From a bacterium (GTDB lineage: Bacteria > Lindowbacteria > 2-12-FULL-62-27), in the NCBI GenBank assembly GCA_016202645.1, contig JACQOF010000097.1, positions 1 through 64,000 on the forward strand: 64,000 nt of DNA. The letters are read 5' to 3'. This document shows positions 8,641-16,759 of the stretch, in pieces (position 1 is the stretch's first letter; each line of letters opens with the position of its first letter). A program made the translations under genes and the position numbers. Below the pieces are notes generated by a model. That model was not told the origin of the DNA. It saw only the letters and a program-made list of their open reading frames with translations, and ran no database searches.

Positions 8641-9677
8641 AGACCGTATCGGCGGTGCTGGTTGAAACCGGAAGGCCGCTGGAGCTTCTCGATTTGGACA
8701 TCCCGGACCTCAAACCCGGGCAGGCGCTCGTTCAGGTTGCGTTCAGCGGGGTATGCCATACCCAGGCGCTCGAGTGCCGCGGGCATCGCGGGGTGGACCG
8801 GTTTCTGCCTCATTGTCTGGGACACGAAGGCAGTGGAATCGTGCACACCGCGGGTCCCGGCGTGAGCAAGGTCAAAGAAGGTGACCGTGTGATTTTGTCG
8901 TGGATAAAAGGTTCCGGAGCCGACGTCCCGGGAAGCCTGTACCGTCTGGGATCGAACCCTGTCAACGCCGGCGCGATTACGACCTTTGGAACCTATTCCG
9001 TCATCAGCGAAAACCGTCTGACGCCGCTGCCGGAAGGTGTGGACCTCCGGCCGGCCGCGCTCCTTGGGTGCGCGATCCCGACTGGAATGGGCGCTGTCTG
9101 GAACACCGCCCGGCCCCGGCCCGGCCAATCTCTCGCCGTGTTCGGCGCCGGCGGCATCGGCCTTTGCTCCGTCGCCGCGGCGAAAATCGCCGGGTGTTCG
9201 CCCGTGATTGCCGTGGACGTGAATGCGGCCAAACTCGAATGGGCCGTGAAGCTGGGCGCGACGCATGTCATCCATGCGGGTCAGTCCGACGTTCGGCATG
9301 ACCTGTCGGCCATCTCACCGGGCGGACTGGATTTCGCCATAGAGGCCAGCGGCCGTCCCGAAGTGATGGGACTGGCTCTCGACGCGGTTCGGCCCCGGGG
9401 AGGCACGGCCGTCATCGTGGGCAACGCGCCCTTTGGAGAAAAAATGGAATTGGACCCGCTGCAGTTCAATCTGGGCAAACGAATCCTCGGGACATGGGGC
9501 GGAGACAACGATCCGGACCGGGATTTTCCGCGATACGCCCGGGTCATCCGGGACGGTCGCCTGAATCCCGACTCGCTTATCTCAAAAAGCTATGCGCTCC
9601 GGCAAATCAATCAGGCGATCGCCGATTTGGAGGCCGGCCTGGTGATCCGACCGCTGATCGACATGGGTCTGCCATGA
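8637..9677 (+). CDS. Zinc-dependent alcohol dehydrogenase family protein (MDR)
   Basis: 346 residues from the ATG at 8637 (ATGA overlap). Catalytic zinc ligands are visible: Cys40 in GVCHTQ, the His of GHE (62-64) and Cys145 in LLGCAIPTG. The Rossmann motif GAGGIG is at 170-175. The four-cysteine structural zinc lobe usual near residues 90-115 is absent. The sequence resembles class III/glutathione-dependent dehydrogenases in its layout. Given its operon it probably oxidises or reduces a carbohydrate intermediate, perhaps the transketolase product (inference). Confidence 0.88.
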   Translation: MKTVSAVLVETGRPLELLDLDIPDLKPGQALVQVAFSGVCHTQALECRGHRGVDRFLPHCLGHEGSGIVHTAGPGVSKVKEGDRVILSWIKGSGADVPGSLYRLGSNPVNAGAITTFGTYSVISENRLTPLPEGVDLRPAALLGCAIPTGMGAVWNTARPRPGQSLAVFGAGGIGLCSVAAAKIAGCSPVIAVDVNAAKLEWAVKLGATHVIHAGQSDVRHDLSAISPGGLDFAIEASGRPEVMGLALDAVRPRGGTAVIVGNAPFGEKMELDPLQFNLGKRILGTWGGDNDPDRDFPRYARVIRDGRLNPDSLISKSYALRQINQAIADLEAGLVIRPLIDMGLP

Positions 9678-11407
9678 TCATCGGCGTTGATTTTGACAAC
9701 ACGGTGGTTTGCTACGACAGGATTTTTCACCAGGTTGCCCTGGAGCGTGGGTTGATCCCAACCACCGTGCCGGCATCCAAACAAGGCGTGCGCGATTATT
9801 TGCGGTCAACCGGCCGGGAGAATGACTGGATCGAGATGCAGGGGCATGTCTACGGAGCCTGCATGCGCCGGGCCGCCCCGTTTCCGGGAGCGCTCGACTT
9901 TTTTCAACGGTGCCGCGCGTCGAATATCCAAGTTTATATCATCAGTCATCGGACCCTCCACCCGTTCAGCGGCCCGGCATACGATCTGCACGCGGCGGCC
10001 GGAGAATTTCTCGACGAGTTCGGATTTTTCGATCCTCGCCGGATTGGGTTGCTTCGCGAGCGGGTTTTTTTTGAGTTGACCAAAGAGGCCAAGATCCGTC
10101 GGATGTTGGAAATCGGATGCACGCATTTCGTCGACGATTTAATCGAGTTTCTGACGATGGAGGAATTTCCCGCCGGAATAGATCGCATTTTGTTCGATCC
10201 GAACGGGAACCATCCCGCGGACCCCCGAATCCGCCCCCTTCGCAGATTGAAGGAAATCCCGTCCTGGGATTTCCTGAGTCTGGAGCTTCGGGGACTGGAC
10301 TTCCCTGTCCGCCGGGCGGCGTCCTGGGACGAAATCACTTCGATGCTTCTGGATTCAGAACCGGCGCCGATCTCGGACCGCCTCCTGCAATCCGCGCGGC
10401 GTCTGATGATCAACCTCGGCAAACCGGGCGATGTATCCCTGGAAGCGCTGGAGGGCGGGACGAACAACCGGGTTTTCCGGCTGGATCATCCATCCGGCCG
10501 TTACCTCTTGAAAGCCTATTTCCATCACCCCGACGACCCCCGGGACAGGCTTGGCGTGGAATACGCCTTTTCCAGTTTTGCGTGGGAGAGCGGCATCCGG
10601 TCTCTGCCCAGACCTTTGGCGTCCGACATGGAAAATCATCTGGGTTTGTATGAATTCGTTCCGGGTCGAAAACTGTTTCCGGCCGAAATCAGCGACAGCC
10701 ACGTGGAAGCGGCCATCCGGTTTTACAGGGAGCTGAATCAGAATATAAATACCCCTGCCGCTCTCGCCATGCCGCGGGCCTCGGAATCCTGTTTCACGAC
10801 CGCGGAGCATCTGAGATGCGGCGGCCGCCGGATCGAGCGTCTCCTCGACATGGATGCGCCGGATGCCATCCATCGCGCCGCTTTGGACTTCATCCGGACC
10901 GGCCTTCGAAAAGCCTGGGAGGAGATTCTTGACGGCGTCCGGCGCCGGATGTCCAGATTCGAGTCGGACCCGGACGAATCTCTGCCGCCCCCCTTCCGGC
11001 GTCTTTCACCGTCGGATTTCGGTTTCCATAACGCGCTGGTGATGGAGGACGGCAGGCTCGCGTTCATCGACTTTGAATACGCCGGCTGGGACGACCCGGC
11101 CAAACTGGTGTGCGATTTTTTCGGCCAGCCGGAGGTCCCGGCGCCGATGCGGTACTTCCGGGAATTTTCCCTCGCTGTGGCCGGGGATTTGCCCGAGCCG
11201 GAGCGTCAGGTTGAACGGATGAACATCCTGCTGCCCGTCCACCGGTTCAAGTGGTGCTGTATTTTGCTCAATGATTTCCTGCCCATCGGGCGCCACCGCA
11301 GGCAATTCGCCATGGACCTCCGGGCGGAATCCCTGCTGGAGGAACAATTATCCAAAGCCCGTGAAGCGGTCCGGAGTTTGAGCCCGGAAATGGCCGAGGC
11401 CACATAA
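9674..11407 (+). CDS. Fusion of HAD-like phosphatase and aminoglycoside-phosphotransferase-like kinase
   Basis: 577 residues from the ATG at 9674 (ATGA overlap). The N-terminal domain (1-~230) starts with the HAD nucleophile motif VDFDNTV (5-11). The C-terminal domain (~255-570) is APH-like: an ATP-binding LEGGTNNRVF segment, DFGFHNALV at 448-456 as the catalytic loop, and DFEYAGWDD from about 466 as the metal-binding motif. So one chain carries a putative phosphatase and a putative kinase. An 81-bp palindromic repeat (10231-10311) is translated in the linker. Substrate unknown; sugar or sugar-phosphate is likely from context. Antibiotic resistance is not implied. Confidence 0.8.
   Translation: MIIGVDFDNTVVCYDRIFHQVALERGLIPTTVPASKQGVRDYLRSTGRENDWIEMQGHVYGACMRRAAPFPGALDFFQRCRASNIQVYIISHRTLHPFSGPAYDLHAAAGEFLDEFGFFDPRRIGLLRERVFFELTKEAKIRRMLEIGCTHFVDDLIEFLTMEEFPAGIDRILFDPNGNHPADPRIRPLRRLKEIPSWDFLSLELRGLDFPVRRAASWDEITSMLLDSEPAPISDRLLQSARRLMINLGKPGDVSLEALEGGTNNRVFRLDHPSGRYLLKAYFHHPDDPRDRLGVEYAFSSFAWESGIRSLPRPLASDMENHLGLYEFVPGRKLFPAEISDSHVEAAIRFYRELNQNINTPAALAMPRASESCFTTAEHLRCGGRRIERLLDMDAPDAIHRAALDFIRTGLRKAWEEILDGVRRRMSRFESDPDESLPPPFRRLSPSDFGFHNALVMEDGRLAFIDFEYAGWDDPAKLVCDFFGQPEVPAPMRYFREFSLAVAGDLPEPERQVERMNILLPVHRFKWCCILLNDFLPIGRHRRQFAMDLRAESLLEEQLSKAREAVRSLSPEMAEAT
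10231..10311. repeat. 81-bp palindromic element, copy A, inside the HAD-APH gene
   Basis: The reverse complement matches copy B at 33707-33787 in 80 of 81 positions (single T/A difference near 10301). It contains the inverted repeat AGGAAATCCC/GGGATTTCCT (10251-10275). Its length is 27 codons, so it keeps the reading frame of its host gene. It encodes a Leu/Arg-rich linker between the two enzyme domains. Confidence 0.88.
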
Positions 11408-12070
11408 ATGGCCTATATTGATTTTATCTCGGCATTGCATCGGCGGACCCAACGCGATTATGTCGGCCGGGTGAATGAATATTCCAAGGCGGAAGCGTCC
11501 GCGATCGCGCGAAAATTCGGAAGGGAATACTGGGACGGAGACCGCAAGTTTGGTTACGGCGGATATTTTTATGACGGACGCTGGCGTTCGGTGGCTGACG
11601 CGCTGGCCAAACACTATGGCCTGAAGGCGGGCGACACCGTGCTGGACGTCGGATGCGGCAAGGCGTTTCTGCTTTACGATCTGACGCAGGCCGTTCCCGG
11701 TCTGGCCGTACAGGGAATTGACATATCGCAATACGGCATCGAAAACGCCAAAGAGGAAGTCCGTCCGTTTTTACGGCCGGCCGACGCGGGCGAGCTTCCA
11801 TTTGAAGACCATTCTTTCGACCTGGTGATTTCCATCAACACCCTGCACAACCTCGAATGCCGCAGGCTGGATCGCGCGCTCCGGGAGATCGAGCGGGTTG
11901 GCCGGAAGCACAAATATCTGGTTGTGGAATCATTCCGGAATGAAGCGGAGAAGGTCAATCTCCTGTATTGGCAATTGACGTGCCGCAGTTTTTTTTCTCC
12001 GGAGGACTGGGACTGGTGGTTCAAACAAACCGGATACACGGGGGATCATTCGTTCATCTTTTTTGAATAG
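11408..12070 (+). CDS. Class I SAM-dependent methyltransferase
   Basis: 220 residues, starting directly after the preceding TAA. Motif I VLDVGCGKAF lies at 78-87, followed by an acidic motif (GIDIS) and the DLVISINTLHNL segment. It is the last gene of the asnB-transketolase operon and probably methylates the sugar made there, though target and position are unknown. Its last 17 bases overlap tail-to-tail with the minus-strand RmlD-like gene. Confidence 0.85.
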   Translation: MAYIDFISALHRRTQRDYVGRVNEYSKAEASAIARKFGREYWDGDRKFGYGGYFYDGRWRSVADALAKHYGLKAGDTVLDVGCGKAFLLYDLTQAVPGLAVQGIDISQYGIENAKEEVRPFLRPADAGELPFEDHSFDLVISINTLHNLECRRLDRALREIERVGRKHKYLVVESFRNEAEKVNLLYWQLTCRSFFSPEDWDWWFKQTGYTGDHSFIFFE

Positions 12071-12953
12071 GCGGTCCCTCTTTCCAGTTTTCCGCGACCT
12101 TTCGAATGGACTCCGATAAAGGAGTAATTTCCGAAAACCCCGCTTCGCTCGTTAGTCGGGAGCAGACCATGCTGGTATCCCGGGGTCGGCCCTTCATCGA
12201 GGGGATGTCATGAAGGCGGACGGGCCGTACCCGGGCGGAGTCCACGTTCATCTTCCCGGCCAGCCGTATCGCAAGGTCGTATCGGGAGAGGCGCTCCCGG
12301 CCGGCGACATTCATCACGCCGGTCAGTTGCCGGACCTGGACGGCGTCCGCCGCTTTCAGAAAATCATCCACATGCAGGGGGCAGAAATACTGGTCCGGGG
12401 CGGCGGTGATGTTCAATCCCGCCGCCAGGCCGGCCGCCATTTCGTCCAGGAGGGTGCCGTCCCCCCGGGTTGTGCCGAAGATCTTGCTCAACCGGAGTAC
12501 CAGGAAATTTTTCGACAAGGAGGGCAATGCCCGCTCCACCGCCGCCTTCTGACGGCCATATTCCGTTTCCGGCGCGGTCGGGTGCCCGTCGTCATAGCGG
12601 CCGCCGCGGCCATCGAAGACGTAGTCGGAAGACGGGAAAATCACCTGCATGGACGTCCGGCCCACCTGCCGGATGACGTCCAAAGTGCCCGTCACGTTCA
12701 CAGAATAAGATGCCTCGGGGCCGTCTTCGCAATCCGTCACGCCCGATTTGGCGGCGCAAATGAAGACCGCCCTGTGCCCGGTTTCCTCAAGACGCAGGGG
12801 ACAAATATCCGGATGATGAAGGTCGAATTTGACAAGGCCGCCGCGGGGATTTGAGAAAACAGTGCCGACGCAATCGGGATATTCCTTTCGATACATGTTC
12901 CACAGGCGACGGCCCAGATATCCATCCGCGCCGATGACCGCCGTCTTGATCAC
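12054..12953 (-). CDS. RmlD-like NAD(P)-dependent sugar reductase
   Basis: 299 residues from the GTG at 12953, four bases after the upstream gene's stop; a longer ATG start at 12992 would overlap that gene by 35 bases. The N-terminus has the Rossmann motif AVIGADGYLG (5-14), and EYGRQK supplies the Tyr-x3-Lys catalytic pair of short-chain dehydrogenases. The overall pattern resembles dTDP-4-dehydrorhamnose reductase, so it may reduce a 4-keto deoxysugar. It is the last gene of a three-gene minus-strand operon with an oxidoreductase and a C-methyltransferase, all of which suit a branched deoxysugar (inference). Confidence 0.82.
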   Translation of the reverse strand: MIKTAVIGADGYLGRRLWNMYRKEYPDCVGTVFSNPRGGLVKFDLHHPDICPLRLEETGHRAVFICAAKSGVTDCEDGPEASYSVNVTGTLDVIRQVGRTSMQVIFPSSDYVFDGRGGRYDDGHPTAPETEYGRQKAAVERALPSLSKNFLVLRLSKIFGTTRGDGTLLDEMAAGLAAGLNITAAPDQYFCPLHVDDFLKAADAVQVRQLTGVMNVAGRERLSRYDLAIRLAGKMNVDSARVRPVRLHDIPSMKGRPRDTSMVCSRLTSEAGFSEITPLSESIRKVAENWKEGPPIQKR

Positions 12954-12957
12954 GCGA

Positions 12958-14010
12958 TCAAAGGCCCAGGTTCCGCCGCCACATTTCTTCAAATAGCCGC
13001 AGATCCTCCAGCGCGTCGTCGCCGGAACTGATGGCGTCCCGGCCTTCCCGAACGTCCTTCACAAACGCCTCGGCCTGCCGGCGAAAGGACCAGCTCCAGG
13101 AGACTTGAGGACGGATCACCTCCTGGACAAGACCCGCTCTGTAGACTTCCACCGTCGCCGGAACATTCCGGAGAAGGGCGGGCGGCGTTTTGATTGTCAA
13201 TCGTCCGGCCTCGAAGAATATTTCTATGACTTCGTCCCATTCCCGGCTGGACCCGCGGCCGGTTTCAAAGGCGGCTGAAAATTCCCCGAAGTCCAGCAGG
13301 GCGACGCGGGCATTTTGGCGGGTCACATGGACATGCTCGATCCGCGGGGTCCGGCCCAATAAATAACGCAGGAGATTCAGCGTGTGCGAATAGGTATTGA
13401 CGTGATCGGTGTAGGCATCCCGCCATTTTTCCGGAAGCCATTCCGGGAACATCGGCCAGCCGCTGTCCGGATAGTCCGTTTTTTCGTCCGTCACCACATG
13501 ACCGTCCAAGTTGCAGTAGGATTCCCCCCTGAAGCAATGGGCCCGGGCGTAGATCACAGGTCCTACGGAACCGGAGGATAGGAATTCATCGAGGATTTTT
13601 TTTGCGGCCTGCACGCCCTCATCATGCCGTCTCATATAGCCGACCGAGTAATGAACTCCTTTTTCACGCGCCGCCGCCACCAGGCGCCCGCCCTGCGCCG
13701 CCGTCCCGGCCATCGGTTTTTCCGAGAGGACCGGTTTGCCCGCCGCGATGCAATCCAGGACGATGGGCGCAAGATACGGCCGCGGCGTGACGACCACGAC
13801 CGCATCGACCCGTCCATCGCTCAGGAGGTCGAGATGCCCGGCGTAGGTGTGGGGAATGCCAAACCGCCCGGCGACCCGCCGGCGCAGTTCCGGCCGGAAT
13901 TCCGCGAGGGCTGTGACTTGGCAGTCCTCGATTTCTACATAGTTCATCAAGTGCGCCAGTTGGCCGATGAAGCCGGCGCCGACCATGCCGATCTTGAGTT
14001 TTCCGCTCAA
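12958..14010 (-). CDS. Gfo/Idh/MocA family oxidoreductase
   Basis: 350 residues from a TTG at 14010 that overlaps the stop of the upstream gene (TTGA). The N-terminus has IGMVGAGFIG (7-16) for NAD(P) binding, the middle has the conserved EKPMAGT segment with the catalytic Lys, and the C-terminal half is the usual open beta-sheet dimer domain. The long N-terminal extension available upstream is rejected because it is Arg/Pro-rich shadow coding. Such enzymes oxidise or reduce sugar hydroxyl/keto groups, for example making 3-keto sugars. It sits between a C-methyltransferase and an RmlD-like reductase. Confidence 0.87.
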   Translation of the reverse strand: MSGKLKIGMVGAGFIGQLAHLMNYVEIEDCQVTALAEFRPELRRRVAGRFGIPHTYAGHLDLLSDGRVDAVVVVTPRPYLAPIVLDCIAAGKPVLSEKPMAGTAAQGGRLVAAAREKGVHYSVGYMRRHDEGVQAAKKILDEFLSSGSVGPVIYARAHCFRGESYCNLDGHVVTDEKTDYPDSGWPMFPEWLPEKWRDAYTDHVNTYSHTLNLLRYLLGRTPRIEHVHVTRQNARVALLDFGEFSAAFETGRGSSREWDEVIEIFFEAGRLTIKTPPALLRNVPATVEVYRAGLVQEVIRPQVSWSWSFRRQAEAFVKDVREGRDAISSGDDALEDLRLFEEMWRRNLGL

Positions 14011-15281
14011 ACGGACAGCTTTTCTCCCGCGCCGACGACCCGGACGTCCGGACAGCAAACCACGAACGATCCGCCGTCTTCGAGGTACCTGCGGTTCTCG
14101 CCGATGATTTTCCGGGCGTGGACCCATGCCAGGATGACAGTATAATCCGGGGTTCGCCGGTACAGTTCTTCCGTCGGCACCACGGGGATGCGGTCGCCCG
14201 GAGAAAACTTGTTCACCTTTTGCGGGTGATCATCGAGAATATACCGGATCGCGTTTTTCAGGCCGAATTGGGCGATCAGGGTGGGGCCGCTGCGCGCCGC
14301 GCCATATCCGGCCGCCACCGCGCCCCGCCGGTCCCAGTCAGTCATGAGCCCGGCGAAGACCTGTCTCATCCGTTCAAGCCTCACCCCGAATTGTTTCACC
14401 GTTTCCGGCCGGTCGAGCTTCCTCCGCTCCTCCAGGGCCAACAGTTCTCCGACAGCCGGCCGGACCGGTCTTGGTCCGCCCTTCAGCTGGGCCGTTCCGA
14501 CAATGGATCCGTGTTGGATGTGATTCCTCTCAACGTCGATCAGTTCCAGACCATGCCGGTCCAGAAACCGGGCCATGGGTTTCAGCGAATGGTGGGACAT
14601 GTGCTCATGGAAAATGGTCCCCACCAGCATCCGGTCCAGGATATCGAGAAGATACTGGACTTCGAAAACAAACACGCCGTCCGGCCCGAGCAGGCGCTGG
14701 ATGCTATCGGCCATGCCGCCCATGTCGTCGGCGTGCGCGAACACATTGAACGCGGTGACGACAGCCGCGGGTCCATGTCTTTTCCGGATGTCCCGCGCCA
14801 GGTCCGGCGTCAAAACACTCGGAATCGTTTCAATGCCCGATTCGGTTGCCGCCCGCGCGATGTCCTTCGCCGGATCCACGCCGAGCACAGGGTATCCTTT
14901 TTGCTTGAAGGGCCGCAGGAGACTGCCGTCGTTGCTGCCGATGTCAATGACCAGCCGCCGGGGGTCCGGCCGGTGCCGTCGGACGACCGCATCGGCCGCC
15001 TCCTGGAAGTGATCCACCATCAGTCCGGCCTGCCCGGAGCGATACGTGTAATCATCCCACAGCGCGCCGGAATCGACGACGTCGAGCAGCTGCACGTGCC
15101 CGCAAGCGCCGCACATGTACAAGTCGATCGGGTATACGGCGGAGTCCCCCTCCGATTCCAACTCGGTATATTTCTCCGCAAGAGGCACGGGCGCGAGTTC
15201 AACAACCCGTCCGACATCCCGGCTGTCGCACAGCCGGCAAATTTCTCTTCGATACAGAAGAGATTTTCCCTTTCCAACCAT
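14007..15281 (-). CDS. NDP-sugar C-methyltransferase (zinc-binding N-terminus)
   Basis: 424 residues. The N-terminus has a four-cysteine zinc site (C15, C18, C57, C60), then a SAM-binding domain with VIDIGSNDGS (111-120), the catalytic HEHMSHHS segment, and a C-terminal Rossmann-like domain. This three-part layout is that of TylC3/EvaC-type C-3 methyltransferases acting on 4-keto deoxysugars. It heads the minus-strand operon with the Gfo/Idh and RmlD-like genes, which together could complete a branched deoxysugar. The precise sugar is not determinable. Confidence 0.88.
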   Translation of the reverse strand: MVGKGKSLLYRREICRLCDSRDVGRVVELAPVPLAEKYTELESEGDSAVYPIDLYMCGACGHVQLLDVVDSGALWDDYTYRSGQAGLMVDHFQEAADAVVRRHRPDPRRLVIDIGSNDGSLLRPFKQKGYPVLGVDPAKDIARAATESGIETIPSVLTPDLARDIRKRHGPAAVVTAFNVFAHADDMGGMADSIQRLLGPDGVFVFEVQYLLDILDRMLVGTIFHEHMSHHSLKPMARFLDRHGLELIDVERNHIQHGSIVGTAQLKGGPRPVRPAVGELLALEERRKLDRPETVKQFGVRLERMRQVFAGLMTDWDRRGAVAAGYGAARSGPTLIAQFGLKNAIRYILDDHPQKVNKFSPGDRIPVVPTEELYRRTPDYTVILAWVHARKIIGENRRYLEDGGSFVVCCPDVRVVGAGEKLSV

Positions 15282-15340
15282 GCGCGGAGCATCTCATAAT
15301 CGACGGACTGGATCAATCGGGGGTTCGCGCCGAAATAATT

Positions 15341-15370
15341 CCCGGGACTGAATCGCCCGGGACTGAATCG
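15341..15370. repeat. Exact 15-bp tandem duplication
   Basis: CCCGGGACTGAATCG occurs twice without a gap (15341-15355 and 15356-15370). It lies just upstream of the -35 box of the AAA ATPase gene, between divergent genes. Confidence 0.85.
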
Positions 15371-15378
15371 CCGGCCTA

Positions 15379-15413
15379 TTGACAAAGACTAAAATTTCGG
15401 AGAATATTTAGTC
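15379..15413 (+). promoter_or_regulatory. Promoter and overlapping inverted repeat for the AAA/DUF4143 gene
   Basis: TTGACA (15379-15384) with a 17-base spacer to GAATAT (15402-15407). The arms GACTAAA (15387-15393) and TTTAGTC (15407-15413) form an inverted repeat covering spacer and -10, a layout expected for an operator. The -10 lies only seven bases before the ATG, so a transcript from it would be leaderless or nearly so. Confidence 0.55.
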
Positions 15414-15414
15414 C

Positions 15415-16605
15415 ATGCGCTATATCGAACGGCGGCAGGAGAGACGGCTGAAGGAGGCGGTCCGAAGAGGCCGGAGCGTCCTGCTGTTGGGGCCGCGGCA
15501 GACGGGGAAGACCACGCTGGTGGAACGGCTCAACGCAGACCTCCGCGTGTCGCTCGTCCGGCCCGACGTGCGGCAGCTTTACGAACGGGACCCGGGCCGG
15601 CTTACCGGAGAAGTCGAATCGATCCGAAAGGGGCGATCCGGCCGGCCGCTGGTGACAATTGACGAGGTCCAGAAAGTTCCCGCGTTGATGGACGCCGTCC
15701 AGGACCTGATCGACCGCCGGCGCGCCGTATTCATCCTCACCGGATCGTCCGCGCGAAAACTTCGGCGGGGCGACCGGATCAACCTGCTCCCTGGCCGGGT
15801 CGTGCCCTTGCGGCTTGATCCCCTGGTTCTGGATGAGATGCCGGATCGGTTGCTGATGGACAGCCTGCTGTTTGGCGCTCTGCCGGCGATCTGCGGCCGG
15901 AAAGACAGGCATTTGATCGAAACGGATCTGGAATCCTATGTCACCATCTACCTCGAGGAGGAGATCCGGGCGGAGGCGGCGGTGCGGAACCTCGGCTCAT
16001 TTGGCCGATTCTTGGAATTGGCGGCAGCGGAATCGGGACTCACGGTCAATTTCCTAAAATTGTCTCAGGAAGTCGGCGTCGCCCATACGACGATCCAGGG
16101 ATATTATCAGATCCTCGAGGACTGCCTGATCGCCGAGCGGGTTGAACCGCTGACGGCAAGCCGGACGCGCAAGAAACTGGTCAAGGCCCAGAAATATCTT
16201 TTCTTCGACCTCGGCGTGCGCCGGGTCGCGGCGCGTGAGGGCATCCGTCCTCCCCGGGACACCCTGGGCCGCTGGTTCGAGCAGTGGGTCGGACTGGAAC
16301 TCATCCGCCGCGCGCGGCTCGCCGGCCGCCCCTGCCGGATCCGTTTCTGGCGCGACCCGGACGGCCCGGAAGTCGACTGGGTGATCGATCTGGGTGGGAA
16401 GTTCATCCCGGTGGAGGTCAAATGGACCGACACGCCCTCGAATAGGGATATCCGGTATCTCAACGTTTTCATGGCCGAACATCCAACCGCCAAAAAAGCC
16501 TATGTCGTCTGCCGAGTCCCACGCCGGATGTCCCTTGCCCCGCACATCGACGCGATCCCGTGGCAGCGACTCGACAGCCTGATCGCCCCTGCGCGGGAGT
16601 TGTAA
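15415..16605 (+). CDS. AAA ATPase with DUF4143 domain
   Basis: 396 residues. Walker A GPRQTGKTTL is at 26-35 and a Walker B-like LVTIDEVQK at 79-87; the C-terminal part (~190-350) is the DUF4143 domain with a late segment (PEVDWVIDLGGKFIPVEVK) resembling a degenerate PD-(D/E)xK nuclease fold. These proteins are widespread, often mobile, and of unknown role. This one stands alone between two glycan operons with its own promoter and operator-like repeat. It shows no link to glycan synthesis and looks like an independent insertion. Confidence 0.88.
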   Translation: MRYIERRQERRLKEAVRRGRSVLLLGPRQTGKTTLVERLNADLRVSLVRPDVRQLYERDPGRLTGEVESIRKGRSGRPLVTIDEVQKVPALMDAVQDLIDRRRAVFILTGSSARKLRRGDRINLLPGRVVPLRLDPLVLDEMPDRLLMDSLLFGALPAICGRKDRHLIETDLESYVTIYLEEEIRAEAAVRNLGSFGRFLELAAAESGLTVNFLKLSQEVGVAHTTIQGYYQILEDCLIAERVEPLTASRTRKKLVKAQKYLFFDLGVRRVAAREGIRPPRDTLGRWFEQWVGLELIRRARLAGRPCRIRFWRDPDGPEVDWVIDLGGKFIPVEVKWTDTPSNRDIRYLNVFMAEHPTAKKAYVVCRVPRRMSLAPHIDAIPWQRLDSLIAPAREL

Positions 16606-16722
16606 AATCCACAAGGCTCAGATAGCGCCCGGAGGTTCCTGACAATAATTGAACGATGACTTTCAGAGAGTGAAAAAAATCCTGAACCGATCCGGCGCGT
16701 GACCGGGCAGCACATGGCGGTC

Positions 16723-16751
16723 TTGACCCTTCCCGGCGGACTTGAAATAAT
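16723..16751 (+). promoter_or_regulatory. Candidate sigma-70-type promoter for the GT4 gene
   Basis: TTGACC (16723-16728), 17-base spacer, AATAAT (16746-16751). The -10 ends eight bases before the ATG at 16760, so the message would be nearly leaderless. Confidence 0.4.
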
Positions 16752-16759
16752 CCTTCCTG

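Noticed and set aside
9674-11407. Aminoglycoside resistance
   Set aside because: The APH-like domain has a non-standard catalytic loop, is fused to a HAD domain, and sits in a sugar operon.
12180-12854. 214-residue plus-strand frame opposite the RmlD-like gene
   Set aside because: It is an antisense shadow of a gene with Rossmann and Tyr-x3-Lys motifs.
14118-15299. 393-residue plus-strand frame opposite the C-methyltransferase
   Set aside because: The minus-strand frame has zinc, SAM and HEH motifs, while this one shows only His/Arg-rich antisense composition.
15415-16605. AAA ATPase gene as a transposition protein
   Set aside because: The C-terminal part matches DUF4143 and no transposase, terminal inverted repeats or target duplication flank the gene.
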